Source: Pseudomaricurvus alcaniphilus (GTDB lineage: Bacteria > Pseudomonadota > Gammaproteobacteria > Pseudomonadales > Cellvibrionaceae). From it: 55,518 nt of DNA. The stretch is taken from the NCBI RefSeq assembly GCF_011440395.1, contig NZ_JAAOIX010000015.1, forward strand, positions 1 through 55,518, written 5' to 3'. This document shows positions 6,409-15,227 of the stretch, piece after piece. The notes beneath the pieces are model-generated. The model was not told where the DNA came from and ran no database searches. It worked only from the letters and a program-made list of their open reading frames with translations. Both the position numbers and the translations under genes were made by a program. Numbering within the stretch: position 1 is the stretch's first letter; the number at the start of each line of letters is the position of its first letter.

Positions 6409-7638
6409 TCAGCCCCTCACCACTCCACCTTCGGCTACCGCCGGCAACCCCCGCGCGCACCAACCCGCCAACAACACCATCGACGACGACACCAGCAAAC
6501 AGGCCTCAAGGCCGTACCACTGGTACACCCCGCCCGACAGCACCGTGCCCGCCAAGCGGCCCGCTGCGTTAGCCATATAATAGAAGCCCACATCCAGTGA
6601 TACCCCTTCTTCCCGGGCGTAGGCAACGATCAGGTAAGAGTGCAGGGCCGAGTTGATGGCGAACACCGCGCCGAACAGCAAGAGTCCGCCCACCACCACC
6701 CACTGCGGCGGCCAGGCCAACCAGCAACCCACGGCGATCAGCAGCGGGATGCCCGCCAGTACCAGTGCCCAACTGACCAGTGCAGCGCCCGTAGCAGGTG
6801 CATCACCGCGACCGCGGCTGGTGAGGCGCGGCGCTTGCGCCTGGATAATGCCGTAGCCGATAACCCACACCGCCAACAGCGCGCCGACCGCGGTGTGGGA
6901 CCAGCCCAACTGGCTTTGCAGGAACACCGGCAGAGCCACCACGAACCACACATCGCGGGAGCCAAACAGAAAAAAGCGAGCGGCGGAGAGCCGGTTGACC
7001 GCCGGGCATGTTGAAAACACGTCAGTGAATTTGGGTTTAAAGCGGGTCTTGCCCAACTGCCGGTCCAGCAACAGCAAACTGCCCAGCAATACCAGCACCA
7101 GTGCGGCGGCCATTACCCCCAGTGCCGCGCGAAATCCCAACTGCGCCAATAGCAGCGCGCCGAGAAAGAAGCCCACACCTTTAAGGGTATTCTTGGAGCC
7201 GGTCAACAGCGCCACCCAGCGGTAGAGCTTGCCCTGCTCGGTGCCGGACACCAGCGTCTTGATGCTGCCCTTGGCGCTCATTTTATTGAGGTCCTTGGCA
7301 ATGCCCGACAGAGCCTGGGCCAGCATTACATAGGCCACGGTCAATAGCGCAGGGTCCACCATCAGCATGGCCAGCGCCACCACCTGCAGCGCCAGGCCGA
7401 TGTGCAGGGTCGCGTTGAGGCCCAGCCGCGCCGCCAGCCAGCCGCCCACCAGGTTGGTGACCACGCCGAAAAATTCATACAGCAAAAACAGCATGGCCAC
7501 TGCCAGCGGGCTGTATCCGAGCTGGTGAAAATACAGCACCACCAGCATGCGCAGGGCGCCATCGGTAAGGGTGAAAGCCCAGTAGCTGACCGTGACAATC
7601 AGGTACTGGGCGACGGCGCGGGGCAAGGAGCTGAACAT
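6409..7638 (-). CDS. arsJ: ArsJ, organoarsenical efflux permease (MFS)
   Basis: A 409-aa major facilitator protein with about 12 hydrophobic segments in the inner membrane. In known arsJ systems the neighbouring GAPDH forms 1-arseno-3-phosphoglycerate from arsenate and ArsJ exports it, after which it decays to arsenate outside. The N-terminus resembles ArsJ (QYLIVTVSYWAFTLTDGALR), as does the AKDLNKMSAKGSIKTL loop. ATG 7638 lies 4 bp after the GAPDH stop, so the two are co-translated. No arsR regulator is seen next to the pair. Identification is from family memory plus the diagnostic neighbour. Confidence 0.9.
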   Translation of the reverse strand: MFSSLPRAVAQYLIVTVSYWAFTLTDGALRMLVVLYFHQLGYSPLAVAMLFLLYEFFGVVTNLVGGWLAARLGLNATLHIGLALQVVALAMLMVDPALLTVAYVMLAQALSGIAKDLNKMSAKGSIKTLVSGTEQGKLYRWVALLTGSKNTLKGVGFFLGALLLAQLGFRAALGVMAAALVLVLLGSLLLLDRQLGKTRFKPKFTDVFSTCPAVNRLSAARFFLFGSRDVWFVVALPVFLQSQLGWSHTAVGALLAVWVIGYGIIQAQAPRLTSRGRGDAPATGAALVSWALVLAGIPLLIAVGCWLAWPPQWVVVGGLLLFGAVFAINSALHSYLIVAYAREEGVSLDVGFYYMANAAGRLAGTVLSGGVYQWYGLEACLLVSSSMVLLAGWCARGLPAVAEGGVVRG

Positions 7639-7642
7639 TAAC

Positions 7643-8647
7643 TTACAGCGAGCGCGCGACCAGCCGCGCCACCTCCATCATCCGGTTGACGTAGCCAATC
7701 TCATTGTCGTACCAGGCCAGCACTTTCACCTGGGTATCGTTGATAACCATGGTAGAGAGCGCATCGACAATGCCGGAACGGGTGTCGTTGGTGTAATCCA
7801 CCGACACCAGCGGCCGGGTTTCGTAGCCCAGCACGCCGCGCAAGTAACCGTCCGCCGCCTCCTGCAAGGCGCCGTTGACCTGCTCCGCTGTCACCGCCTG
7901 CTGCACTTCAAACACACAGTCGGTGAGGGAGGCATTGGCCAGCGGCACCCGCACCGCGATGCCGTTCAGGCGGCCCTTCAGTTCCGGGAAGATCTCCGTA
8001 ATAGCCGTGGCCGAGCCGGTGGAGGTGGGGATCAGCGACATGCTGCTCGCCCGGGCGCGGCGCAGGTCCTTGTGGTATTCGTCGAGGATGCTCTGGGTGT
8101 TGGTGATGTCATGGATGGTGGTAATGGCGCCGTGGCGGATGCCGAAACGCTTGTGGATTACATCCACCACCGGTGCCAGGCAGTTAGTGGTGCAAGAGGC
8201 GGCGGTGACGATCTGCTGGGAGCCGTCGTAGCGCTGGTGATTCACCCCCATGACGATATTGAGGGTGCCGTCCTTCACCGGCGCCGACACCACCACCTTC
8301 TTTACCCCGGCGCTAAAGTAGGGTGCCAAAGCTTGCTGTGACTTGAATTTACCGGTGCACTCCACCACCAGGTCAACTCCCAGCTCGCCCCAGGGGGTGG
8401 CCTCGATGGCGGCATTGCTGGAGTAGCCGAGTCGCTGGCCGTCGATCAACAGGTTGTCGCCGTCGCTGCTGACCTGCCGCTGCCACTGGCCGTGCACCGA
8501 ATCGAACTGCAACAGGTGAGCCGCTGCCTCGGCGTCGCCGCCCAACTCATTGACATGCACAATCTCGATGCCGTCCCAGCCCCAGGCGGCGCGCAACGCC
8601 AGCCGCCCCATGCGTCCAAAACCGTTGATGCCTATCCGCACTGCCAT
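7643..8647 (-). CDS. gap: ArsJ-associated glyceraldehyde-3-phosphate dehydrogenase
   Basis: A 334-aa NAD-dependent GAPDH. Features: Rossmann start [12 protein letters not shown], catalytic C152 in SCTTNC, and H179. It is expected to use arsenate in place of phosphate and make the unstable arseno-phosphoglycerate exported by ArsJ. ATG 8647 is chosen because AAGGAG lies upstream; an in-frame extension to 8677 is less likely. First gene of the pair with arsJ. It could also serve glycolysis, but the tight link to arsJ argues for arsenate resistance. Confidence 0.9.
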   Translation of the reverse strand: MAVRIGINGFGRMGRLALRAAWGWDGIEIVHVNELGGDAEAAAHLLQFDSVHGQWQRQVSSDGDNLLIDGQRLGYSSNAAIEATPWGELGVDLVVECTGKFKSQQALAPYFSAGVKKVVVSAPVKDGTLNIVMGVNHQRYDGSQQIVTAASCTTNCLAPVVDVIHKRFGIRHGAITTIHDITNTQSILDEYHKDLRRARASSMSLIPTSTGSATAITEIFPELKGRLNGIAVRVPLANASLTDCVFEVQQAVTAEQVNGALQEAADGYLRGVLGYETRPLVSVDYTNDTRSGIVDALSTMVINDTQVKVLAWYDNEIGYVNRMMEVARLVARSL

Positions 8648-8744
8648 TGGCTGCTCCTTGCTATTCGCTCTATACATTTAACCGGGAAAATTGCATGCAC
8701 AATAAATCCGCAAGATGACAGTTATATGACAATCAATTCCAGCC

Positions 8745-9119
8745 CTACAAGCGACCGGTCGCACACAACCGCCGCCGCACCCAGCGCCGATACCAGGCCC
8801 CCAGCAGGGGCTTGATCAGCGGCAAGCCGATCAACCACGCTACCGGGGATAACCAGCGCGTGCGCCGCAGCAAGACAATATAGGCATCCAGCTCCCGGTA
8901 GATCCGCCCAGACTCGCTGCGCACGTGCAATTCCAGCATGGCCGCCAGCGGATCAATGCCCAGCGCCTTCAACTCCTCGTCGCGGCCGGTGATATCGACC
9001 CAGTGAATCCGTCCCCCGCGCTCCCCGGCCAGCCGCTCGAAACGGCGCCGGTCGCGCACGCAACCGGGGCAAGCGGCATCGTAATACACCCACAAAGGTT
9101 CTTCCGCTGCTTCTGCCAT
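8745..9119 (-). CDS. DCC-family thiol-disulfide oxidoreductase-like protein (DUF393)
   Basis: 124 aa starting at ATG 9119; an in-frame TTG at 9152 is rejected. The N-terminal motif YYDAACPGC carries the family's CxxC pair, and the rest is a thioredoxin-like small domain ending in a basic, hydrophobic tail (WLIGLPLIKPLLGAWYRRW). DCC proteins are thought to act in thiol redox chemistry; the substrate is unknown. It lies upstream of gap-arsJ with a ~97-bp gap, so co-transcription is possible. A redox protein would fit an arsenic locus, but that is inference. Confidence 0.8.
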   Translation of the reverse strand: MAEAAEEPLWVYYDAACPGCVRDRRRFERLAGERGGRIHWVDITGRDEELKALGIDPLAAMLELHVRSESGRIYRELDAYIVLLRRTRWLSPVAWLIGLPLIKPLLGAWYRRWVRRRLCATGRL

Positions 9120-9262
9120 ACCCGCCCCCTGCACTACTGGCCCCGGGCCCAAAAAATAATCTGCGCCGCAGCGACAGATTTTTATCCCGCCCCGGCTCTA
9201 TAAGTGTACCCCCCCAACGAGCTCCCGGTACACCGAGCTCTTCATACCGCAAGGAGTCAGTC

Positions 9263-10075
9263 ATGACCTTCAAGCACCTGCCATTCAAACCTCTCGCCCT
9301 CGCCATTGCCGTAGCCCTGGCAGCCCCGCTGGGCTGGGCCGACGACCACGACGAAGACGACGACGAAATCCCCTTTGATGTCGCCGAGATCTTTTTTGAG
9401 TTGAACGATACCGACGGCGATTTAGGCATTCACGCCCTGATCGATGGCGAGCCCTGGAAGCGCCTGGTCATCGAAGACTCCCGCGGCCGCAAGCTGCTCA
9501 ATGTGCGCGTGCAGCGCACCCTGCGCCGCCAGGGCCTGACCGAGTTTTTCTTTGAGAGCGCCGAGCCCACCTTTGATGAACTGGACCCGCTGGATTTCTT
9601 CCGCCGCTTCCCCAAAGGTGAATACGAAGTGGAGGGCGTTACCCTCGACGGCCAGGAGATGGAAAGCGAAACCTGGGTCAGCCATCTCATGCCGGAGCCG
9701 CCGCAACCCACCGTCAACGGAGTGCCCTTCGCAACCGAGTGCGATGACGAAGAGCCGGACGAATACAACCCAACTATCGTCGACAGCCTGCCAATCACCA
9801 TCGCCTGGCCCGACGTCACCATGTCGCACCCGGACGCTGACGGGGCCGGGGCCGGCGTGCAACCGCCAGAGCCGGTAACCATCGTCAATTACCAACTGGT
9901 GGTCGAAGTGGAAGACGCTGTCTTCAGCCTCATCCTGCCGCCCGGCGAGACCTCCGTCACCCTGCCCGACAGCCTGCTGGGAATTGGTGATGAGTTCAAA
10001 TACGAAGTGCTGGCCCGGGAGGAAAGCTACAACCAGACCGCAACCGAAAGCTGCTTTGTACTGGAGCTGGACTAA
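9263..10075 (+). CDS. Exported acidic protein, unknown (270 aa)
   Basis: A signal peptide covers about 1-26 (MTFKHLPFKPLALAIAVALA, cleavage after GWA), followed by a strongly acidic mature start (DDHDEDDDE). The C-terminal half, about 170-270, alternates hydrophobic beta segments (TIVNYQLVVEVE, KYEVLAREESYNQTAT) in the way of a fibronectin-III-like sandwich. Only two or three Cys are present. AAGGAG lies eight bases before ATG 9263. It is a single gene, divergent from the DCC gene and followed by a strong hairpin. Location is periplasmic or secreted; function unknown. Confidence 0.75.
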   Translation: MTFKHLPFKPLALAIAVALAAPLGWADDHDEDDDEIPFDVAEIFFELNDTDGDLGIHALIDGEPWKRLVIEDSRGRKLLNVRVQRTLRRQGLTEFFFESAEPTFDELDPLDFFRRFPKGEYEVEGVTLDGQEMESETWVSHLMPEPPQPTVNGVPFATECDDEEPDEYNPTIVDSLPITIAWPDVTMSHPDADGAGAGVQPPEPVTIVNYQLVVEVEDAVFSLILPPGETSVTLPDSLLGIGDEFKYEVLAREESYNQTATESCFVLELD

Positions 10076-10094
10076 CCCTTCCCAGGCACCGGCT

Positions 10095-10125
10095 TCGCCG
10101 CACGGTGCACACAACCGTGCGGCGA
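10095..10125 (+). terminator. Hairpin terminator after the exported protein
   Basis: A perfect 12-bp stem TCGCCGCACGGT / ACCGTGCGGCGA with a 7-base loop (10107-10113), 20 bp after the stop codon. The following tract is T-rich only in part (CTTATTCGCTT). Confidence 0.7.
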
Positions 10126-10205
10126 CTTATTCGCTTACAACAGCCCTACAAGGAACACAAATGCTCCACGCATAAGTCCACGTCAGTTAGTGCTCACTAC
10201 GGCCG

Positions 10206-10280
10206 CTGAACACTGAACACTGAACACTGAACACTGAACACTGAACACTGAACACTGAACACTGAACACTGAACACTGAA
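10206..10280. repeat. Heptanucleotide microsatellite (CTGAACA) x ~10.5
   Basis: About ten consecutive perfect CTGAACA units are followed by decayed units (GAATACAGAGCACTGAAGACAGAGCACTGAGCA) up to about 10325. It lies 35-150 bp upstream of the HEAT-repeat gene at 10359, in the stretch where its promoter would be. A 7-bp unit is not a multiple of three and is outside any credible ORF, so copy-number changes could alter promoter spacing. The intergenic block 10126-10358 holds nothing else I can identify. Confidence 0.95.
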
Positions 10281-10358
10281 TACAGAGCACTGAAGACAGA
10301 GCACTGAGCACTGAGCACAAAGCACACACTACATTAAGCAAGATAAAAGGAGCGCCAA

Positions 10359-11240
10359 ATGCAGCCCCTGCAGCTTCCAAACCTGACCATTGCCGCAGCA
10401 ATCAGCGCCGGCGCCCTGCTACTTGCAGCCGTATTAATCGTCACCGACGACTCGCGGCCGGCAACGCCCCCCAACCAACTCGAATCTCTCCCGGCCGCAA
10501 CCACCCGTCCCGCGCCAACCCAAACCCTGACAAGCTGGCCGAGCACCGACAATCGCACCACTGCAATAACGACCGGCACACAACCGGCAACCTCCCAACC
10601 CCAGCGCGCCCTCACAACCATCCACCAGCCAGCGACCAAACTCCACTCCGGGTCGAACCTCACCGGCACTGACCCTGGCCACGATAACTCACTAGACGCC
10701 AACCCACTCGACTCGGCTACGCTCGACTCTGCTCTTCTCGACTCTGACACTCTCGACTCTAACACTCTCGACTCTGGCACCCTCGACTCTACTACTCTCG
10801 AATCAAGCACCCTCGGCCCGGGTTTTGGCCACGATGACAACAACAGCTACGACTTCCACTCCCTCACCGACACCATTTACGACCCGCAACAACCGCCCAA
10901 CCAGCGCGAATACGCCATCGAATCACTCACCGACCTCGACCTGCCCCTGTACGACCAAAACCTCGCCCTGCTGGCCCTGTCCCACGCCCTGCAAGACCCC
11001 AACCCACTGCTGCGCTCCGCCGCCATCGACAGCCTCGGCCTGATCCAACACCCCCAAGCCACCCAACTGCTGCTGCAAGCACTGGAAGACCCGGCCCCAC
11101 AACTGCGCGAAGACGCCCTCTACGCCCTGCTAGACCAGATCGAATCCGACCAAATCAACACCCTGGTCAATGCCCTCGGCAACAGCCAGGTCTCCATCCG
11201 CCAACTCGCCGCCGAAGCCATCAGCCAGGCAGAGCAGTAA
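10359..11240 (+). CDS. Membrane-anchored HEAT-repeat protein with LDSxT linker
   Basis: 293 aa; AAAAGGAG lies just upstream of the ATG. N-terminal membrane anchor at about 10-28 (IAAAISAGALLLAAVLIV), then a Thr/Pro/Asn-rich stretch at 30-110. Next come seven to eight tandem LDSxT/LxSxT pentapeptides at about 114-150, from a 15-bp DNA repeat (consensus CTCGACTCTGGCACT). The C-terminal ~110 residues form HEAT/PBS-lyase-like helical pairs (LRSAAIDSLGLIQHPQATQL, LREDALYALLDQI). Such domains usually bind proteins. The likely topology is an N-in anchor with the rest periplasmic. The linker length is probably variable between strains. Partner unknown. Confidence 0.75.
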   Translation: MQPLQLPNLTIAAAISAGALLLAAVLIVTDDSRPATPPNQLESLPAATTRPAPTQTLTSWPSTDNRTTAITTGTQPATSQPQRALTTIHQPATKLHSGSNLTGTDPGHDNSLDANPLDSATLDSALLDSDTLDSNTLDSGTLDSTTLESSTLGPGFGHDDNNSYDFHSLTDTIYDPQQPPNQREYAIESLTDLDLPLYDQNLALLALSHALQDPNPLLRSAAIDSLGLIQHPQATQLLLQALEDPAPQLREDALYALLDQIESDQINTLVNALGNSQVSIRQLAAEAISQAEQ

Positions 11241-11361
11241 AACTGCACTCCACTATTACATATCGCACGATGCCTACCTCTCCCAAAACCTTCCCTGATT
11301 TCCACCAAAACCAACCGCCATCCAGCTAACGTGCAAACATCATCCAGCTGGCGCGAAAGCA

Positions 11362-11473
11362 GGTCTGGCTTCGGGTGCTTGCTTTCAAGACCCTCGACAG
11401 CATGGATGCTGTCGTGGAGCCCCCAGGGATGGGTGCACGGCGAGTCTTGAAAGCAAGCACCCGGAGACAGGCC
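11362..11473. repeat. Large palindromic element, copy 1
   Basis: ~30-bp outer arms (11362-11391 and 11444-11473) pair with few mismatches; their inner part is GCTTGCTTTCAAGAC / GTCTTGAAAGCAAGC. Inside is a perfect 20-bp palindrome CGACAGCATGGATGCTGTCG (11395-11414) and a spacer GGGATGGGTGCACGG. A transcript would fold into a long stem with an inner hairpin. MITE- or REP-like. Confidence 0.9.
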
Positions 11474-11691
11474 GGGAGAAGAACTAACACCCAACACCCA
11501 AGCACTAAGCTACCGGCTCCCCCTCATCCAGCTAGCGTACAAACATCATCCAGCTGGCGCGACAACAGGTCTGGCTTCAGAGACTTCCTTTCAAGACCCT
11601 CAACAACAACCAGCCCCCCATCCGCCAACTAGCCGCCAAAACCAACCGTCATCCAGCTAACCGCAAATATCGTCCAGCTAGCGCAATAGTA

Positions 11692-11803
11692 GGTCTGGCT
11701 TCGGGGGATTGCTTTCAAGACCCTCGACAGCATGGATGCTGTCGTGGAGCTCCCATGGATGGGTGCACGGCGAGTCTTGAAAGCAAGCCCCCGGAGCCAG
11801 GCC
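11692..11803. repeat. Large palindromic element, copy 2
   Basis: Same architecture exactly 330 bp after copy 1. One arm has GGGGGATTG against CAAGCCCCC, and the spacer reads CTCCCATGGATGGG. Confidence 0.9.
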
Positions 11804-12021
11804 GGGAGAAGAACTAACACCCAACACCCAAGCACTAAGCTACCGGCTCCCCCTCATCCAGCTAGCGTACAAACATCATCCAGCTGGCGCGACAACAGGT
11901 CTGGCTTCAGAGACTTCCTTTCAAGACCCTCAACAACAACCAGCCCCCCATCCGCCAACTAGCCGCCAAAACCAACCGCCATCCAGCTAACGGCAATTAT
12001 CGTCCAGCTAGCGCAATAGTA

Positions 12022-12133
12022 GGTCTGGCTTCGGGGGCTTGCTTTCAAGACCCTCGACAGCATGGATGCTGTCGTGGAGCCCCCATGGATGGGTCAACGG
12101 CGAGTCTTGAAAGCAAGCCCCCGGAGCCAGGCC
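12022..12133. repeat. Large palindromic element, copy 3
   Basis: Third copy, again 330 bp on. The spacer differs by TCAACGG for TGCACGG. After it the tandem unit breaks off and unique sequence leads to the stop of the next gene. Confidence 0.9.
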
Positions 12134-12233
12134 GGGAAAAGAACTAACACCCCAACGACTACAAGGCATACGCCAACTATCACCGATAGCGAACTTATTC
12201 AGCGCAGCAATTAGTAAAACTCATGCCCAAGTA

Positions 12234-13259
12234 CTAAGCAATCGGCTCACCCCTGGGCGATACCGCATAAAACAGGCAATCGCTCTTGGCGATGGTAGGA
12301 TTGGTAGTAATCATAAAGGCCTTAAACGGCTGCGCCGGATACAACTTGCCGGCCTCCACTCGCAACAACTTGTGACGAATATCCCGACGCCGGCCATCCA
12401 CGGCAACAAAACAATCCAGCCCCTGCGGCCCCACCCAACCCAACTGCGTCTCCGGACTCACCACACCAAAATTAAGATGCTCAATATCGGGGAACAACGT
12501 GATATCCGCATTCACCGCCGGCTGCAACTCATAGGCCAGACTCGCCTCCGCCTCAATCTCAATGCGCACCGGATTGGTCAACACCTCCAGCCCCCAATCC
12601 GCCTTCTCCGGCTGCAAAATCCGCTCGCCATTTACAAAGCGCAACAACCCTTCGTAGGCAGTTTGGTGCGCGTGCTCATCCTGGGCACCGCCACACTCGA
12701 TGGTCACCGTGGGTACATCCCGCTCTGAATACTCCATCAGCGCCCCCAGCTTCAGATCGGTAATAATCAGGCGCTCGGTAAACAGAGTGGCCAGCGCCTG
12801 GTGAGCGCCGTCGTTGCGCACACTGATGGCGAAAGACGGCCCAGTGCCGGAAGTGTTATGGATATCCACCAGCGCCTCCGGCTGGGCCTCGTGCAGGATA
12901 TCCAGCAATGCGGCGGCGGTCTGGCCCTCGATGCCGTCAAAGGGCTGCTTGAAGCAGCGGTTAAAGTCCCGCCCGCCGGGTAACTGTCGATAACTAAAGC
13001 CCGGCGCCAGCTTGGCCGCCAGCACACTGCCGATAAAACACACCAGGTTCACCGCCGGTGTCTGCTGTTGCAGCAACCACTTGTGCAACGCCAGAAAGCC
13101 GGACGGCTCATTGCCGTGCAGCAGGGTCGCCAATGCCCGGGTGCGGCTGCGATCGCGACCATCGACCCGAATCAGGGTAGAGTTTTCCAGCTTCTGCAAA
13201 AATTCATCGGGGCTGCGCCCCAACTGCGCCGGAGTCGGGTTGTCGAGCAGGTCGATCAT
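12234..13259 (-). CDS. Succinylglutamate desuccinylase/aspartoacylase-family hydrolase
   Basis: A 341-aa zinc amidohydrolase of the AstE/AspA family (M14-like). Zinc ligands H48 and E51 lie in LLHGNEPSG and H134 in VDIHN. RDFNRCF (97-103) is the family substrate-binding motif, and the catalytic Glu is in VTIECGG. Such enzymes remove an N-acyl group from an amino acid. ATG 13259 overlaps the TGA of the upstream ligase gene (ATGA), so the two are translationally coupled; an alternative GTG at 13274 is less likely. Pairing with a GCS2-type ligase suggests one pathway, perhaps making and breaking an amide-linked amino acid. The real substrate is unknown. Confidence 0.85.
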   Translation of the reverse strand: MIDLLDNPTPAQLGRSPDEFLQKLENSTLIRVDGRDRSRTRALATLLHGNEPSGFLALHKWLLQQQTPAVNLVCFIGSVLAAKLAPGFSYRQLPGGRDFNRCFKQPFDGIEGQTAAALLDILHEAQPEALVDIHNTSGTGPSFAISVRNDGAHQALATLFTERLIITDLKLGALMEYSERDVPTVTIECGGAQDEHAHQTAYEGLLRFVNGERILQPEKADWGLEVLTNPVRIEIEAEASLAYELQPAVNADITLFPDIEHLNFGVVSPETQLGWVGPQGLDCFVAVDGRRRDIRHKLLRVEAGKLYPAQPFKAFMITTNPTIAKSDCLFYAVSPRGEPIA

Positions 13260-14740
13260 ATCTTCATACTCCACTCGTGCAGGGGCCGGCGGCTGTCGGA
13301 GTTGGCCATATACTGCTCCAGCATCAATTTATAGGCCTCGCGCTTGCCGTGCCGCCGGCGGTATTTTGCGGTCACCGCCCGCTGCCAGCGCGAGCCGCTG
13401 ATTCCCGCCTCCAGCCGAGCGCCTATCACGCTCAGCAGGCGCCGGATTTCAATGCTGTCCAGCTCCGTTGTCGCCAGCGCCTCCTGTGCCCGGGGCAGCA
13501 AGCTGGCGGCGATCTCCGCCAGTGGCTGCTCGCGCAATTCAAACTGATTCTGGCCGGGCCAAATCAGGGTCGCATCGAGACCGTATTTGGCCGCCCGGTA
13601 GAAGTTGTGCTCGGCGTAGTGAAACGGCATCACCGAGGCCAGCTGCGGCATTTCATCCACCAGCGCCAGCGCCGCGCCGATCATAAACAGGCCGTTGGCG
13701 CTCATATCGATGGCCGTCGGCCCCGCCGGCAGGGCCCGCATCTCAATGCGCAAATGGCCGCCCTCGTTATGGTCGTACACCGCCCGGTTCCAGGGCCAGG
13801 TGGTGCCGTGGTGCAGCCGCAACTGCTCCAGCGCCGGGGTGCCACCGGCGGCCAGCACCTGGCGCGGATCCTCCTCGCCGACGATCGGGATAATCGGTTT
13901 ATAGAGCGCCACCGCGGCGGCAAAGGTCTCCCAGGCACTGCGCACCCAGCCGTTGCCAAAATACACCCGCGGCGGCTGGGACAGATCCCGCTCGTGCTCG
14001 GTGCGGCTGTCGATGGACTGTTTAAACAGGGCGATGCGGGTTTCATCCCACAGGTTTTTCTGGAACAGGCTCGGCGAGTTGGCCGCCAGCCCCAGCACCA
14101 CCGGGGTTACCAGCTGCACCGCGTTGTAGTAGTCCGCAAAGCGACTGGCCGGCACCCGCCAGTGCAACTGGTAGGAAGTATTGGCGCCTTCGAGGGTGAC
14201 ATCATCGGCCTCGAAATTAAGCTCGTCGCGGCCGCCAATATGGATCTGGAAAGGCCCGCCGCGCATCTCGCACAGGGCTTTTGACAACACGTGGTAGCGC
14301 GGCACATCGGTCATCATACTGGCGTTGATGTTCTTCTTGCGCAGGGTCGGCAGGATGCCAATCGACACCAACTTGCCCCCCAGTGGCGCAGCCACCTCGT
14401 TGATCCGCTCCACCGCCCGGTTCAGTTCATTTTCGCTGCGCAGGAAGGGGGAGCCGCTAAACGGCTGTGGCGACAGGTTGTACTCCAGGTTGAAGCGGTT
14501 CAGCTCCATGGTCAGCAGCGGGTCTTCCAGCCGCACCTCGATGCGGCTGTTGATCGGCTTTACCCGACAATCGGCATCGACAATATAGAATTCCACCTCG
14601 GCGCCGATCGACCCGGGCCCTTCACCAAAGCCCTGCCGCTGCAGCAGCTGTTGCAATACGCTCAAATCCAGGCGCACCCGGTCACTGAAGTTCTTATAAT
14701 CGAGCGGTTCAAACTGCTCTTGCGCTATAGATAACCCCAT
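13256..14740 (-). CDS. GCS2-type glutamate-cysteine ligase / carboxylate-amine ligase
   Basis: 494 aa, ATG 14740. It belongs to the glutamine-synthetase-like carboxylate-amine ligases, by the early IGAEVEFYIVD strand (metal/ATP site), FQIHIGG and HLRIEMRALP. These enzymes join an amine to a gamma-carboxylate with ATP; members include plant-type glutamate-cysteine ligase and YbdK. The length is greater than YbdK (~370), with a C-terminal helical extension from about 400. It could be a gamma-glutamyl ligase for cysteine or for another amine. First gene of the coupled pair. Confidence 0.82.
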   Translation of the reverse strand: MGLSIAQEQFEPLDYKNFSDRVRLDLSVLQQLLQRQGFGEGPGSIGAEVEFYIVDADCRVKPINSRIEVRLEDPLLTMELNRFNLEYNLSPQPFSGSPFLRSENELNRAVERINEVAAPLGGKLVSIGILPTLRKKNINASMMTDVPRYHVLSKALCEMRGGPFQIHIGGRDELNFEADDVTLEGANTSYQLHWRVPASRFADYYNAVQLVTPVVLGLAANSPSLFQKNLWDETRIALFKQSIDSRTEHERDLSQPPRVYFGNGWVRSAWETFAAAVALYKPIIPIVGEEDPRQVLAAGGTPALEQLRLHHGTTWPWNRAVYDHNEGGHLRIEMRALPAGPTAIDMSANGLFMIGAALALVDEMPQLASVMPFHYAEHNFYRAAKYGLDATLIWPGQNQFELREQPLAEIAASLLPRAQEALATTELDSIEIRRLLSVIGARLEAGISGSRWQRAVTAKYRRRHGKREAYKLMLEQYMANSDSRRPLHEWSMKI

Positions 14741-15227
14741 AAAAAGTCACTGTGTCGGCGAATTACCGAAAGCATAAACGCCCCGCCGGACAGAAACAAC
14801 GTGACCCGGGTTATCCACTTGCCGGGCTCGGGTAAAACCGCGCCCCGCGGCAAAAATTACGCCAATTCAAAAATAGCGCTGCCATTTGCCGGCTAATATG
14901 TGTACAATCCGCTCCCTTTTGTGATTTGGGATCACTGGCTAACACGCCTTTCTCTGGGCCGATCGTGACATCCTCGGCGGATGGACGCGATCAATAATGA
15001 ACGCCCACGACTATGGAATGAGGGGAGTAACGCTCCCGGAACCGTCAACAACCCTGCGGGGTTTTCACAGTTCAACTCACAGCGGTTTTATAGAGGCTTA
15101 CAGTCACTGCCCCCTCCACCCAATTGAAACTATTGGGTACGACAACTCGTGCATGAGTAAAATCGACGCCTCCGCTGCGCCGTGTCTTGCTATTGCCCGT
15201 GAAAAGTGCCCCCCAACAGGTGACTTA
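14741..15227 (+). promoter_or_regulatory. Long 5' leader/promoter region of the CsdA helicase gene
   Basis: Nearly 490 bp separate the divergent ligase gene from the chosen helicase start. A -10-like TACAAT lies at about 14903-14908, so the message would have a ~320-nt leader. It contains complementary stretches, for example GATCGTGACATCC..GGATGGACGCGATC (14961-14993) and CACCCAATTG..CAATAG. Long structured leaders are typical of cold-shock DEAD-box genes in gammaproteobacteria. An open frame continues upstream to 14997 but has no helicase similarity. Confidence 0.45.

Larger units (their letters stand above)
11241..12233. repeat. Non-coding repeat block, 330-bp period
   Basis: There is no credible gene in this ~990-bp block. 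It is made of two full and one partial copy of a 330-bp unit. Each full unit contains a large stem-loop (listed separately) and a half element carrying only its left arm (11561-11600 and 11891-11930), joined by short phrases such as ATCCAGCTAGCG and CTAAGCTACCGGCTCCCCC. The ORFs at 11375-11632 and 11732-11962 are translations of the repeat. The block resembles clusters of non-autonomous palindromic elements; no transposase is present. Confidence 0.85.

Noticed and set aside
10183-10401. - strand ORF of 72 aa with FSVQCSV repeats
   Set aside because: It is a translation of the heptanucleotide microsatellite.
14997-15227. 77-residue N-terminal extension of DeaD
   Set aside because: No similarity to helicases; a better ribosome site precedes ATG 15228.
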